Part shown: positions 1 to 10,230 of the stretch, in pieces | Position numbering within the stretch: the first letter of the stretch is position 1 | Layout of the letters: every line of letters starts with the position of its first letter | From: Ricinus communis | Lineage: Eukaryota; Streptophyta; Magnoliopsida; Malpighiales; Euphorbiaceae | NCBI RefSeq assembly: GCF_019578655.1 | Contig: NC_063259.1 | Span: 17,822,489 to 17,886,488, forward strand | Length of the DNA stretch: 64,000 nucleotides | Direction of reading: 5' to 3' | Position numbers and translations under genes: made by a program | Notes under the pieces: model-generated | Told to the model about the DNA's origin: nothing | The model's database searches: none | What the model saw: only the letters and a program-made list of their open reading frames with translations

Positions 1-50
1 TTATTTTATTTTATATATATATATATATATTATTTATTTATTTAAAGGTA
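1..50. repeat. AT-rich simple repeat
   Basis: A (TA)n run of about ten units sits at 12-30, flanked by TTTA and TTAT repeats. Low-complexity DNA ahead of the first recognisable retrotransposon coding fragment. Confidence 0.9.
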
Positions 51-60
51 TACATATATC

Positions 61-535
61 CAATCTTATATAGTAATTGGTTTAGCCCAATTCATGTGGT
101 TCCTGAAAAGAGGGGAATGGCGTTTATTAAAAAATAAAATAATGAATTGATCCCTACTAGAACTATAAGAGGTTGGAGGATGTGCATTGACTATAGAAAG
201 TTGAATAAGGCTACTAGGACAAACCATTTTCCTCTTTCTTTTATTGATTAATTATTAGAAAGATTAGCTCAACACTCTTTCTTTTGCTATTTGGATGGGT
301 ATTCAGGGTTCTTCCAAATCCCAATTCACCTAGAGGATTAAGAGAAAACTACGTCACTTGTCCCTATGGCACTTATGCATATAGATGCATGCCCTTTAGG
401 TTATGCAATGCCCCTACCACCTTCCAAAGGTTCATGATGACAATTTTCTTTGAGTTTGTAGAGAACATTATGGAAGCCTTTCTAGATGATTTCTCTATTT
501 CTGGTTCTTCTTATAGGAAATATTTTATTAAATAA
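61..535 (+). pseudogene. Athila-type Ty3/gypsy RT fragment
   Basis: Conceptual translation across frames resembles the RT fingers and palm of Athila/Tat elements: a VVPEKRG-like start near 100, a MCIDYRKLNKAT block near 180-215, a CYLDGYSGFFQIP block near 285-320, then CPYGTYAYR and LCNAPTTFQRFMM, ending in the catalytic LDD (FLDDFS) near 480-495. Stops and frameshifts break it at about 140, 250 and 330. The known family role is copying retrotransposon RNA into DNA in cytoplasmic particles. The upstream gag and protease are not in the window. The RNase H and integrase pieces at 829-1024 and 2462-3914 are its continuation. It is dead: no frame exceeds 83 codons. Confidence 0.85.
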
Positions 536-787
536 TAAATTTAAAGACCGCATAAATAAGGAAGTTGGCTTTTAGATCCATCTCTAGATTCTATGGCATA
601 AGATTTCATATAGAATCTGAGAAACGCCACTCATTAGTAAAAGTGTCCCGGTGATTATCCAGGTGGCGACTCCCATCTTCGCGCTAATCTTAGTGATTAG
701 TTAGTGTGTTCCCGATTAGGTTGAAAAGCCTTACAGTACCGTAGTCGCTAAAGACACTTGGGTGCATACTTGAGACTACCGCCCACA
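536..787 (+). mobile_element. Fragment of Ogre-type LTR (U5 end)
   Basis: This stretch is clearly similar to 34056-34306, the end of the Ogre LTR: both have AAGAAGTTGGCTTT, GTGGCGACTCCCATCT, GTGATTAGTTAGTGTGTTC, GTCGCTAAAGACACTTGG and a closing CCGCCCACA. At 34306 this end is followed by a primer site; here it is followed by unrelated DNA, so only the last 250 bases of an LTR remain. It separates the RT palm at 61-535 from the RT/RNase H part at 829. Bases 788-828 are short unassigned DNA. Confidence 0.7.
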
Positions 788-828
788 CTCATTTCGGAAT
801 TGGCCTAGTATGGAGAGCGGACACTGGA

Positions 829-1024
829 ATGGTAGTGATCCCGGTCCCTCACACCTTCACTAATCTTTTGTCCAAAGATGTTCAATTTATATTTGATAAA
901 GATTACCTTGGTAATTTCTCTAGGTTGAAAAAAGCCTTAATTTTGGCACCAATCTTACAACCTTCCGATTGGAATCTTCCTTTTGAGATTATATGTGACA
1001 CAAGTGACTATGCTGTGGGGGCCA
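829..1024 (+). pseudogene. RT-RNase H junction fragment, Athila-type
   Basis: The frame reads FTNLLSKDVQFIFD, then LKKALILAPILQPSDWNLPF and CDTSDYAVGA, which matches the RT connection and the first strand of RNase H of Athila-type elements, where CDASDYAVGAVLGQ is usual. The reading breaks off exactly at the solo LTR starting at 1025 and resumes after it at 2462 with AILETTRDKQAYAIYYASHTLDDA. The first Asp of the RNase H site (CDTSD) is present. Confidence 0.85.
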
Positions 1025-1230
1025 TGATGTGCATAGTTTTACACATATTTTCTTGCATATCATTGTGTATTTTCTTAGCAATTATTATGCTTTTATTCCA
1101 AGATCACCCGTGTTTTGTGTTCTTTTGCATTTTAGGAGAATTTATAGGACCATCATCAGTGTTTGAGCAATTATAGATCATTACATGCGAAAACAGACGG
1201 GAGCTCATCAAAATTGGACAAGGGCTCGCA

Positions 1231-1470
1231 TGTCAAACATTGAGCACGGCCTAGGTCAAGGCCGTGCTGATCAGTACGTCCTGGACTCTGGCCGTGACCA
1301 ACCATTAGCCTTTGATCCTCAAATATGGCATTTTGGGCATAATTTCTGAGGCTATCATGGCCTCCAGCACGACCCTGGTGGCTCAGCACCAGCGGGGGCA
1401 CGGCCAAGAAGAAAACCTAACTTGCAAGATCCAAAGGTTCAATACGCATGACCACGGCCTTGCTGGGACA
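1231..1470. repeat. CACGG/CCGTG inverted-repeat block of LTR
   Basis: Repeated short GC-rich words CACGGCC and GGCCGTG in opposite orientations, for example GAGCACGGCC followed by GGCCGTGCTGA near 1241-1273. The block ends just before the TATA box at 1473. The same arrangement recurs in the other Athila LTRs of the window. Confidence 0.8.
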
Positions 1471-1472
1471 AG

Positions 1473-1480
1473 TATATAAG
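1473..1480 (+). promoter_or_regulatory. LTR TATA box
   Basis: TATATAAG lies directly downstream of the CACGG block. Equivalent TATA boxes occur at the same LTR position in other copies (23284, 49146, 52768 and minus-strand 14033-14040). Confidence 0.6.
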
Positions 1481-2461
1481 GAAAGCAATTTCTTGAACTA
1501 GGGCAAGAAGGAAGGAAGGGAAAGATTTGGCAACTGGTTCAGTTTTTGTGGAGTACTGAGTTAGGGAGAGAATTGCAGAGAGTGAGAACCCCGGAATCGC
1601 AAGGTTCCGAGTACAAAACAACAGTGGAGCAAATCGAGAGGCAATTGGGGAGATCAATCGTAGTGCAGATTCAGATTTGAACCTGTTCATCCAATTCGAG
1701 AGAAAAGGGTGTACATGTTTCATTTTCGTTATTCTTTCATTGTAATTGATTCCTAGTTGTTTTAAATATGAACATGTGTAGCTAGATTGATTAAATCCAT
1801 TGGGATTTCTTCACTATGTTGGCTTAGTATTAAATTGTTGGATTGCTTTGAGTTTAGTTTTGTATCCTTCTTGCTTTCAGTATTAGTAAGATAATGCATT
1901 ATTCATGAGACGTTATGAATTGTGGTGTTTAGATTGCTTTATGTGATTGAGAAGTCCATTTGGCAATTGGAACTTTGAATAGTAAGAACTGGTTAATAAT
2001 CACTTAGAGATAAGGATAATTAACTAGGCGGATTAAGAATTAACAAAGCTTAATAGAGGCGGATTAAAGCTTAATGCTAATTTAAGAATCAATCATTAGG
2101 AAGAGATTCCAACTTTAGGTTCTTGAGTTTAGGAATTCGTCCACGGGTAGCATAATTGGACTCATCAATCTGTTATCTTTTATTGCCAACTAGTCTAGGT
2201 TCCCTTTGGGTTTGCTTTCTTGTCTTGGTTGTTTCATTTATCCATTCATTCCTGCATCTCACTTAGAACTCAGCTTGTAGTTATTAACAAATTTAGGAAT
2301 TATTCATCAATTATTTCAGGCTAATATATCAGAGAACAAAGTAGTAACTCTAGGCTTTCACTTTCCCGAGGGATACGGCCTTGATACTCGCCATGAGTGC
2401 TAGACTGCATCGATAGGTTCACTGCCTTAGATTGTAGCTATTTAAATAGCATATCAGGCCA

Positions 2462-2930
2462 TTTTAGAGACAACAAGAGATAAACAAGCTTATGCTATTT
2501 ATTATGCCAGCCACACTCTTGATGATGCTTAATTAGATTATGTTATAGCTGAACAAGAACTCTTAACTGTGGTTTTTAAAATTGATAAGTTTCGTTCTTA
2601 TTTGACTGGTAGCAAACTGATTATCTTTACTGATCATGTCACCTTAAGGTATCTTCTTTCAGAGAAAGATACAAAGCCACACCTCATAAGATGGATTCTT
2701 CTCCTTCAAGAGCTCGATTTGGTAATTAAAGACAAGGTCAAAGCTGAAAATGTTGTAGCAGATCACCTTGATGATTATTTTAAGAGTGAACACCTAATGG
2801 AAATCAAGAGTTCAATGCCCTTGTATGCTAATATTGCAAACTGTCTAGTTTGTGGTGTTTTTCCTCCTAACCTCTCTCACCAACAAAAGAAGAAATTATA
2901 TTTCAAAGTCTAGTTTTATTATTAGGAGGA
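2462..2930 (+). pseudogene. RNase H fragment, Athila-type
   Basis: Continuation of the pol interrupted at 1024. The frame shows AIYYASHTLDDA, then EQELLTVVFKIDKFRSYLTGSK, FTDHVTLRYLLSEKDTKPHLIRW and LDLVIKDK...ENVVADHL. These match the RT-RNase H end of Athila-type pol, where EKELLAVVFA, K and TDHAALKYL are usual. RNase H would degrade template RNA. One TAA replaces a Gln codon near 2530. Reading continues toward the integrase zinc-binding region at 2950. Confidence 0.88.
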
Positions 2931-2934
2931 ACCT

Positions 2935-3914
2935 TTTCTCTACAAGAGGTGTGGAGATGGTTTGATTAGGAGGTGTCTTCTTGAGGATGAAGTACACGAT
3001 ATGCTTTCCCATTGCCTTTCTCTCGAGTGTGGTGGGCATTTCAATTCTAGAACACTGCAACCAAGGTACTTCAATGTGGATTTTATTGGCCAACCCACTT
3101 CTAAGACGCTAGGCAAGGACTATGTATTGAAGTGTAATAGATGTTAGTGGATGAGCAATATAGAGGAAGACACAATGGGATGCCTCTCAATGGCATTCTA
3201 GAGGTAAAGATATTTGATGTGTAGGGACTAGATTTCATGGGTTCATTCCTAAGCTCTTATGGGAATTAGAACATTTTATTATGTATCCAAGTGGGTGGAA
3301 GCAATAGCATCCTCGACCAATGATGCTAAGATTTTGAGAAAATTCCTATGCAAGAACATTTTCTCAAGGTTTGGAGCACCTATAGCAATTATTAGTGATG
3401 TTGGTTCACACTTTTGCAATCACCAATTTGAGAACTTATTAAAGAAGTATGGTGTCCCTCACAAGGTTGTAACTCATTATCATCCCAAACTAGTGGGCAA
3501 GTAGAGATCTCTAATAGAGCAACATGATCATACTTGAAAAAACTATGAATGCATCAAGAAAGGACTAGTCTTTTAGACTCGATGATGCCTTATGGGCATA
3601 TAGGAAAACATTCAAGAATCCTATTGGTGTCTCTCCTTTCAGGCTACTCTATTGAAAATCTTGCCACTTGCTTGTGGAGCTTGAACACAAAGCATTTTTG
3701 GCTACAAAGTTCCTCAACTTCAATCGACAAAGAGCTGGTGAAAAGAGACTACTTCAATTGAATAAACTTGATGAGTTTTGACTCAACTTCTATGAAAATG
3801 CTAAGATTTATAAGGAAAGAACTAAGAAATGGTATGAAAAGCACATTATAAAGAAAGATTTTAGGAGGAGAGATCAAGTTTTATTGTGAACTCCAGACTC
3901 AAGCTTTTTCCTAG
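2935..3914 (+). pseudogene. Integrase fragment, Athila-type
   Basis: Frames in succession show the integrase HHCC zinc domain (ML.HCLSLECGGHF... then YVLKCNRC, 3000-3145), a core with YYVSKWVEAIASSTNDA, IISDVGSHFCN (second catalytic Asp) and HYHPKLVGK (3259-3504), and a C-terminal part readable only with frameshifts (CHLP-, ELEHKAF- and NELDEF-like text to about 3890). Integrase inserts the DNA copy in the nucleus. The first catalytic Asp region near 3225 is disrupted and a TAG follows the VGK block. The reading stops at 3914, where the next Athila 5' LTR begins, so this older element was the insertion target. Confidence 0.85.
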
Positions 3915-5028
3915 TAATATGCATTGTGTTACACATGTTTATATGCCCAATTACTTGTATTTTTGTGCATATTTATCTTGTTTTATGCCAGAATCACCCA
4001 TGTTTTAGTTCCTCTCATGTTTCAGGTGACCATTGATGAACATTATCAGTGTTTGAGGGCGATACGTGCGAATATAGATTAGAATTCATCAAAATTAGAC
4101 AAAGGCTCGCATTTCAAGGTTAAAAATGGCTTGGACTATGGCCGTGCCGAACCATTGCCCTTTGATCTTCAAATATGGCCTTTTGGCACGGTTTCTGAGA
4201 CCACCACGGTCTCCAGCACAGCCTTTGGTGGCTCAGCACTAGCGAGGGCACGGCTTGTGGTGGCCGGCGAGTGCACGGTCAGGGAGCAAGGGATTAATTT
4301 TGGTACTCGGAGGTTGAGCACGGCCTAGACTCGGCTTGTGCTGACCAGCATGGGCTTGACCATGGTCGTGCTGAGATAATTATATACGCTATTTCAATTT
4401 GTTTTTTATGGTTCGACATTTTCTTACCTTAGATCTCACATACGCACGGGAGCTATTTCTTTCTAAACTTCGACGCTCGACTTTGGGGGACAATTTCACA
4501 CATTGAAGGACGAATTTTAAGATTTAGGATAATCACTTAAAGATAAGGGTAATTAACTAGCTGGATTAAGAATTAACTCTGAATAGCAGTAATCTTAAGG
4601 CTAACCTAAAATCAATCGTTAGGAAGAGATTCCGTCGTTTAGGTTCTTAGGCATAGGAATTCGGTGCTCTCGAGAGGGAACTCAAATTCAATTTAGAATC
4701 TGCTCACGGGTAATCATAATTGGTAATCAATCTAATTTCTACCTTTCTTAAAATCCGACTAGCTTAGGTCCCTCTTGGGTTTGCTTTCTTTCCTTGATTG
4801 TTTCATTAAACTTTTGCAGATTGCTTGGCATTTTAGCTAATCATTTAGCTTGCACCTAGTGATAGATTAGTAACTTCTTCATTATTAGTTAAGGTTAGAT
4901 AATATAAAACGTTGTAGTAGTTCTAGGCTCAACCTTTCTTGAGAATACGACCTTGATACTAGCCATTAGTGCTAGGCTGTATCGATAGGTTCACTGTCTT
5001 AGATTATAGCTGCATAAATAGCTCATCA
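3915..5028 (+). mobile_element. 5' LTR of plus-strand Athila element
   Basis: It starts TAATATGCATTGTG (family start TGATATGCATC, first G mutated) and ends ATAGCTCATCA, immediately before a primer site and gag. The CACGG block is at about 4119-4375 and a weak TATA (TTATATACG) is at 4379. The left flank CCTAG is the expected TSD, but the matching right end of the element is lost. At 1114 bases it is shorter than the 1376-1511-base copies elsewhere. The frame at 4131-4328 is LTR sequence. Confidence 0.85.
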
Positions 5029-5033
5029 AGTCT

Positions 5034-5051
5034 TTAGCGTCATTGCCGGGG
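5034..5051 (+). other. Primer binding site, tRNA-Asp type
   Basis: TTAGCGTCATTGCCGGGG matches the 3' end of plant tRNA-Asp(GUC), whose complement is TGGCGCCGTTGCCGGGG, with three or four differences. It lies a few bases after the LTR end, as expected. tRNA-Asp priming is established for Athila elements. Confidence 0.8.
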
Positions 5052-5184
5052 AAACCTTTTATATGAACTAGAGTGAATTTGTGTTCGTGTTACTCTAGCC
5101 ATTTTTGTTTTCTGTCTTTTGATTCTTTATTCTTCTATTCATTTCTATGTTCTTTGGTTGCTGCCTCTTAATTTCAGGTAGTTT

Positions 5185-7003
5185 ATGACTAGGAGCTCTA
5201 ATCCTACTCCTATAGACCATCTTATTGAACTAGAGCTATCCCTCCGTCTTTTAAGGAAGCATATGCAAGAAGAAGAGGAGGCGCAGATAGAGGTTGAAGC
5301 CCCTATGAATAGACCAACAGAGATGGGAGATAACAACAACAACGAGGTTACAGATGAAAATAAGACAATGTACGAGTTTTCTAGACCTTCTCTTGCAAGG
5401 ACACAGATGAATAGAGTGCGACCACCTGTGGCAGCTAATAACTTCGAGATAAAGCCGAACGTGATACAAATGGTCCAGAATAGCGTGCAATTTGGGTGAT
5501 TACCGAGTGAGGACCCAAAACGCTCACATAGCCAATTTCTTAGAGATCTGTGATACCTTCAAGATAAATAGAACGACTGATGATGCCATTCGGTTGAGGC
5601 TATTTCCATTTTCTTTGAGGGACTGAGCGAAGAGATGGTTGCAATCAATCCCAGCCAACACTATTATGACATGGAGTTCTTTGGCTGAGAAGTTCTTATA
5701 TAAGTACTTTTCTCTAGCTAAAACTGCTAAATTGAGAAATGATATATCTTCTTTTGTGCAGTTCGAAGACGAGAGCATGTATGACGCCTAGGAGAGGTAC
5801 AAGGACTTGTTTCGGTGTTGCCCACACCATGGATTACCAGTATGGATGCAAGTTCAGACTTTCGATGTTGCTACTAGGTAGATGGTAGATGTTGTAGCAG
5901 GTAGGGCCCTGAATAGTAAGATGCCGGAGCAGGCACAAAATCTGATAGAGAAGATGGCCATGAACAACTAGCAGTGGAAATCCTCTAGGAGTCTGCCAGT
6001 TAAGCAGGGAATGGTCAACCAGTTAGATTCTAAAGTAGCCTTGGCAGCGCAGGTGGAGCTCTTGGCCAAGAAAATAGACCAATTCTAGATGCTGATTCAT
6101 GCAACACAAATAAGCTGTAAGTTCTTTGGTGGCCCACACTACGGTGCAAACTGTAATGCGGGAGGTATGTTTGCTTCACCTTCCACTTCTTCTCCTTCTC
6201 CATCCTCTATTGTTTCTGCTGACCTTGAACAAGTAGACTATATGGGTAATGCACCTAGACAGTAGAACAATCCCTACAGCAACACGTACAACCCATGTTG
6301 GCATAATTATCCCAACTTCAGTTGGAGGAATAATAACGCCTAAGGGCCATCAGGTTTTCAAAGATTGCATCAGCAATAGCCCCAGCAGTAGGCTGGTTCA
6401 TCCCAATTACCTCCACCTAAGGAGAAGAAGCCCAATCTCAAGGAGTTAGTGATGAAATTTGTGTCCTTTACTGACAATAGTTTCCAGTAGATGGACAATG
6501 CACTTAGGAATCAGTAGGCCTCCATTTAGAATTTGGAGAACCAGATAGGCAAGATTTCTAAGATGTTGCTTGAAAGACAGCCAGGGACGCTGCCCAGCAC
6601 TACAAAGTCTAATCTGAGGGAGCACTGCAAGGTTATCACCTTGCAATCAGGTAAGCAGTTATCTAGTTCTTTACCTGTAGCTGATGATGATGATGTTGTT
6701 ATGCAGGATAAGCCTACTAAGAAGGAGCCAGAGCCTGAGGAGATAGAGCCTGTGAGAGTTGAGGATAAGAAGAACAACCCTATGAAAGAGTACCAGCCAC
6801 CTATCTCATACCCTGCTCGACTGAAGCAGGAAAAGGTTGACCAGCAGTTTGGTAAGTTTCTAGACCTTTTTAAACAACTGCGCATTAACCTTCCTTTTGT
6901 TAAGGCTATTTTGCAGATGCTGAAGTATGTGAAATTCTTGAAGGAGATATGGATCAACAAGAGGAAGCTGGAGGACTTGGGATTGGTGACCCTGAACGAG
7001 TAG
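5185..7003 (+). pseudogene. Athila gag, nonsense-riddled
   Basis: Starts MTRSSNPTPIDHL 134 bases after the primer site. Readable blocks in order: NNFEIKPNVIQMVQN (5440-5490), a frameshift near 5500, then [41 protein letters not shown] and CPHHGLPVWMQVQTF; AAQVELLAKKIDQ; a degenerate zinc knuckle CKFFGGPHYGANC whose second Cys is Phe (6117-6155); NLENQIGKISKMLLER (6530); and a C-terminal QPPISYPARLKQEKVDQQFGKFLDLFKQL block to EDLGLVTLNE. Gag builds the particle. Many TAG stops replace Gln or Trp (5789, 5969, 6086, 6263, 6488, 6515, 6527, 7001). It shares start and body with the gag at 62901. Confidence 0.92.
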
Positions 7004-7842
7004 GGCTCCACCATTTTGCAAAACAAGCTGCCTGTTAAGAGGCATGATCCAAGGAGTTTCACTATACCCTGTATTATTGGTGAATTACCTATTAGTGGTG
7101 CTTTAGCTGACTTAGGAGCTAGTATTAACTTGATGCCCACTAGCTTGTTTGATAGACTTGGTTTGAGTGAGCCTAAACCCACTAGGATGAGCATTCAGTT
7201 AGCAGATAGGACTATTAAGATTCCTAGGGGTATAGTTGATGATCTGCTTGTTAAGGTAGACAAGTTCATATTTCCTATTGATTTCATTGTCATGAATATA
7301 GAGGGTGAGAGTTCTGTGCCACTAATCTTAGATAGATCTTTCCTTGCTACATCTAGGGCTGTTATAGATGTTTGTGATGGGAAGCTCCAACTTAGGGTAG
7401 AAAGTGAAACTATCACCTTTGACTTAACGACTTCCATGAAACATTCTTTAGACCATGATGATACTATATTTTCTATGGATGTCTTGGATGATATTATTGA
7501 GTCTCATATGCAAGAGATTTTGCTTGATGATCCTTTATAGGTTGCATTGTAGGGAGATGAGAAGGAGTTGTCTAACGAGCAAGTGCTGGAGCAACTCGCT
7601 TGTTTGCTGGCTAGTGAGCTGAGCCGTTCTATTGACCCGTTTATTTCTCTTGACAGGTCAGAGGTGCATAAGGTGAAACCTTCTATTGAGGTTCCACTAG
7701 TCATATAGTTAAAGGAATTACCCAAGCACCTGAGTTATGCCTACTTAGATGAGGCAAAGAGGCTGCCAGTTATTATTATAGCAGACTTGACTCTTGAGGA
7801 GAGGGAGATGACTTTATCCTCTCTTAGAAAGTACCCTACAGC
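7004..7842 (+). pseudogene. Athila aspartic protease region
   Basis: A 174-codon open stretch (7016-7540) carries the retroviral-type aspartic protease signature ALADLGASINLMP, with the active Asp at about residue 32, followed by LFDRLGL and later PLILDRSFLATSRAVIDV, the second conserved protease block. It continues in the same frame through TAGs at 7538, 7550 and 7706 to ELSNEQVLEQLACLLASE and LTLEEREMTLSSLRKYPTAF, the link to RT, where the solo LTR at 7848 cuts it. The protease would cleave the Gag-Pol polyprotein. It is separated from gag only by TAG 7001, probably a former Gln codon. Confidence 0.92.
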
Positions 7843-7847
7843 CTTTG

Positions 7848-9296
7848 TGATGTGCGTAAAATACACACATCTAAATGGGACTTTTAAGATTGATTTTATG
7901 GATAATTGGATGTGAATTGGTCCCAACACTCACCCTATGCATCTGTTTGTGTGCATTAGGTTCAAAAGAAGTCAAAGAATGATAAAGGGAAGAATTGGAG
8001 CATAATTGGACGTCAAAGCTGCCGAAACAAGCTAAGTATGCGCATGAGGAAGCTGAACATGGCCGTGTTGGTTTCAACACTGGCCGTGTTCCCAACATGG
8101 GCACCAACACGGCCTTGTTGGTTGCATCAAACATCAAAGAAAAAGAAGTTTTTAGGGAGCACGGCCACAGAGAGTAACACGGGCATAAACACCAGCCCGT
8201 GTTGGGAACACGGCCACTAACACGGCCGTGTTTACGGTGACAGGGGAAATTAGTTAAAAGAAAGAAGAGAGGAAAGAAAAAAAGAGCGGGGGAAAACGTC
8301 CCAAACCCTAATTTTTTTCTCCCTAAGGTTTTCTGAGCTGAAACCAAGGGAAAAGGAGACTTGGATCAAGGTTTCAATCGGATTCCCTTCAGAGATTGAA
8401 GATTAGGCGAGGTTCGTTGATTGGTTTTCAAATCGAGCAAGAGGAACAAGAATCAATTCAATTCGAGCAAGAGGAATTGGGGCTGTTTACTCTCATCCAA
8501 GGGTGTAATCGGGTTTTCTCTACCTTTATTCATTGTTATAATTGAATTCTTGTGTATTTTGATAATGAACATGATCAGCTAGATTGATAAAATCCATTGG
8601 GATTTCTTTACTATGTTGGCTTAGTATTATATTGTTGGATTGTTTGGTTTAGTTTTGTATTCTTCTTGCTTTCAGTATTAATAAGATAATGCATTATTCA
8701 TGAGACATTGTGAATTGTGTGTTTAGATTGCTTTGTGTGATTGAGAAGTCCATTTGGCAATTGGAATTTTGAATAGCAAGAACTGGTTAATAATCACTTA
8801 GAGATAAGGATAATTAACTAGCCGGATTAAGAATTAACAAAGCTTAATAGAGGCAGATTAAAGCTTAATGCTAATTTAAGAATCAATCGTTAGGAAGAGA
8901 TTCCAACTTTAGGTTATTAGGTTTAGGAATTCGGTTATCTCGAGAAAGAAATCGAATTCGGTTAAGAATTCATCCACGGGTACCATAATTAGACTCACCA
9001 ATCCTTTATCTTTTGTTTGATTGCCAACTAGTTTAGGTTCCCTTTAGGTTCGCTTTCTTGTCTTGGTTATTTTAGTTATCAATTACTCCTGCATCTCCCT
9101 TAGAACTTAGCTTGTAGCTATTAGTTAGTTTAGAAATTATTCATCACTCATTTTAGGTTAATATAACAAAGAACAAAGGAGTAACTCTGGGTTTTCACTT
9201 TCTTGAGGAATACGACCTTGATACTTGTCATTAGTGCTAGACTGGATCGATAGGTACACTGCCTTAGATTGTAGCTAACACAAGTAGCACACATCA
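7848..9296 (+). mobile_element. Solo LTR, Athila-like subfamily C
   Basis: It begins TGATGTGCGTAAAATACACAC and ends AGCACACATCA. The left flank is CTTTG (7843-7847) and the right flank CTTTA (9297-9301), a TSD with one mismatch; pol reads through when the LTR is excised (PTAF to YKIVDIPGINPRF). Its U3 differs from the other LTRs and carries ACACGGCCGTGTT-type palindromes at about 8055-8245, including the perfect 14-base palindrome AACACGGCCGTGTT at 8219-8232. The 3' half (from about 8540) shares the conserved family U5. A minus-strand copy is at 25387-26862. Frames at 7871-8347, 7995-8177 and 8038-8220 are LTR sequence. Confidence 0.9.
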
Positions 9297-10230
9297 CTTT
9301 ACATATAAGATTGTTGACATTCCTGGAATCAACCCCCGTTTTTGTTCGCACAAGATCCTGATGGAGGATAGTTTCAGGCCAGTGGTGTAGCCACAGAGAC
9401 GACTTAACCCGAACATGAAGGAGGTGGTGAAAAAGGAGGTAATTAAACTTCTTGATTCAGGTTTGATTTATCCTATATCTAATAGCTCATTTATCCCATA
9501 TCTAATAGCTCTTGGGTGAGTCCTGTGCAAGTTGTGTCAAAGAAAGGAGGGATGACTGTGATAAGAAATGAGAAGGACAAGTTGATACCGACTAGGACAG
9601 TAACCAATTTTTGGGTTTGCATCGATTACAGGAGGCTTAATGATGCAACCCAGAAGGACCACTTTTTCCTTCCATTCATTAACCAAATGCTTGAGCATCT
9701 AGCGGGCCATATGTTTTACTGTTTTCTTGATGGCTTTTCAGGTTATTTCCAGATACTAATTGCACTTGAGGACCAGGAGAAGACAACCTTTAGTTGCCCT
9801 TATGGGACGTTTGCATACAGGAGGATGCCATTTGGGTTATGCAATGCACCTACTACTTTTTAGAGGTGTATGATGGCAATCTTCCACAATATGATTGAGG
9901 AGTCTATGGAGGTTTTCATGGATGAATTCTCAGTGTTGAGTAACTCTTTCTCACATTATTTGTCTAATTTAGAGCATATGATTGCACGTTGTGTTGAGGC
10001 AAACTTGGTTCTTAATTAGGAAAAATGCCCATTTATGGTGAGAGAGGGTATTATGTTGGGGCATAAGATTTCACATGCGAGGATGGAGGTAGATAGAGCT
10101 AAAGTAGAGACCATATCAAAGTGGCCATCCCCTAGTTCTGTTAAGGCTGTTAGGAGCTTTCTTGGGCATGCTGGCTTTTCTAGGAGATTCATTAGGGATT
10201 TTTCTAAGATAGCTAGGCCTCTTACTTAAC
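9297..10230 (+). pseudogene. Athila reverse transcriptase
   Basis: Reads YKIVDIPGINPRFCSHKILMED, PQRRLNPNMKEVVKKEVIKLLDSG, then after a frameshift VSPVQVVSKKGG, FWVCIDYRRLNDATQKDHFFLPFI, YCFLDGFSGYFQI, CPYGTFAYRRMPFGLCNAPTTF, TAG for Gln, CMMAIFHNMIEESMEVFMDEFSV, and GIMLGHKIS...FLGHAGFSRRFIRDFSKIARPLT. This is the complete RT order of the Athila lineage. The catalytic pair usually read MDD is MDE here, so one metal-binding Asp is lost even before the stops are considered. A 23-base tandem duplication at 9467-9512 shifts the frame. TAG stops replace Gln at the PTTF and LN-EKC positions. Confidence 0.93.
9467..9512 (+). repeat. 23-base tandem duplication in RT
   Basis: Two adjacent 23-base units, TTTATC(C/C)(T/C)ATATCTAATAGCTC(A/T), occupy 9467-9489 and 9490-9512, differing at two positions. 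Because 23 is not a multiple of three it shifts the pol frame. Confidence 0.85.

Larger units (their letters stand above)
1025..2456 (+). mobile_element. Solo Athila-type LTR with TSD GGCCA
   Basis: It begins TGATGTGCATAG and ends AGCATATCA, the TG..CA ends of the local Athila LTR family. The five bases before it (1020-1024) and after it (2457-2461) are both GGCCA, and the RNase H reading frame is continuous if the LTR and one GGCCA are removed. No internal region is present, so it is a solo LTR, known to arise by recombination between the two LTRs of one element. Inside are a CACGG/CCGTG block at about 1231-1470, a TATA box at 1473-1480 and the conserved U5 text ending GCATCGATAGGTTCACTG. 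Short frames inside it (1171-1407 and 1439-1723, minus) are LTR sequence, not genes. Confidence 0.93.

Noticed and set aside
4131..4328. Short frames in the CACGG blocks of LTRs (also 1171-1407, 14034-14300, 22612-22797, 48994-49182, 52680-52940)
   Set aside because: GC-rich LTR repeats giving chance open frames; they are not conserved in frame between copies.
7871..8347. 158-codon open frame (minus) and two 60-codon plus frames
   Set aside because: LTR U3 sequence; overlapping frames on both strands with no protein motif.
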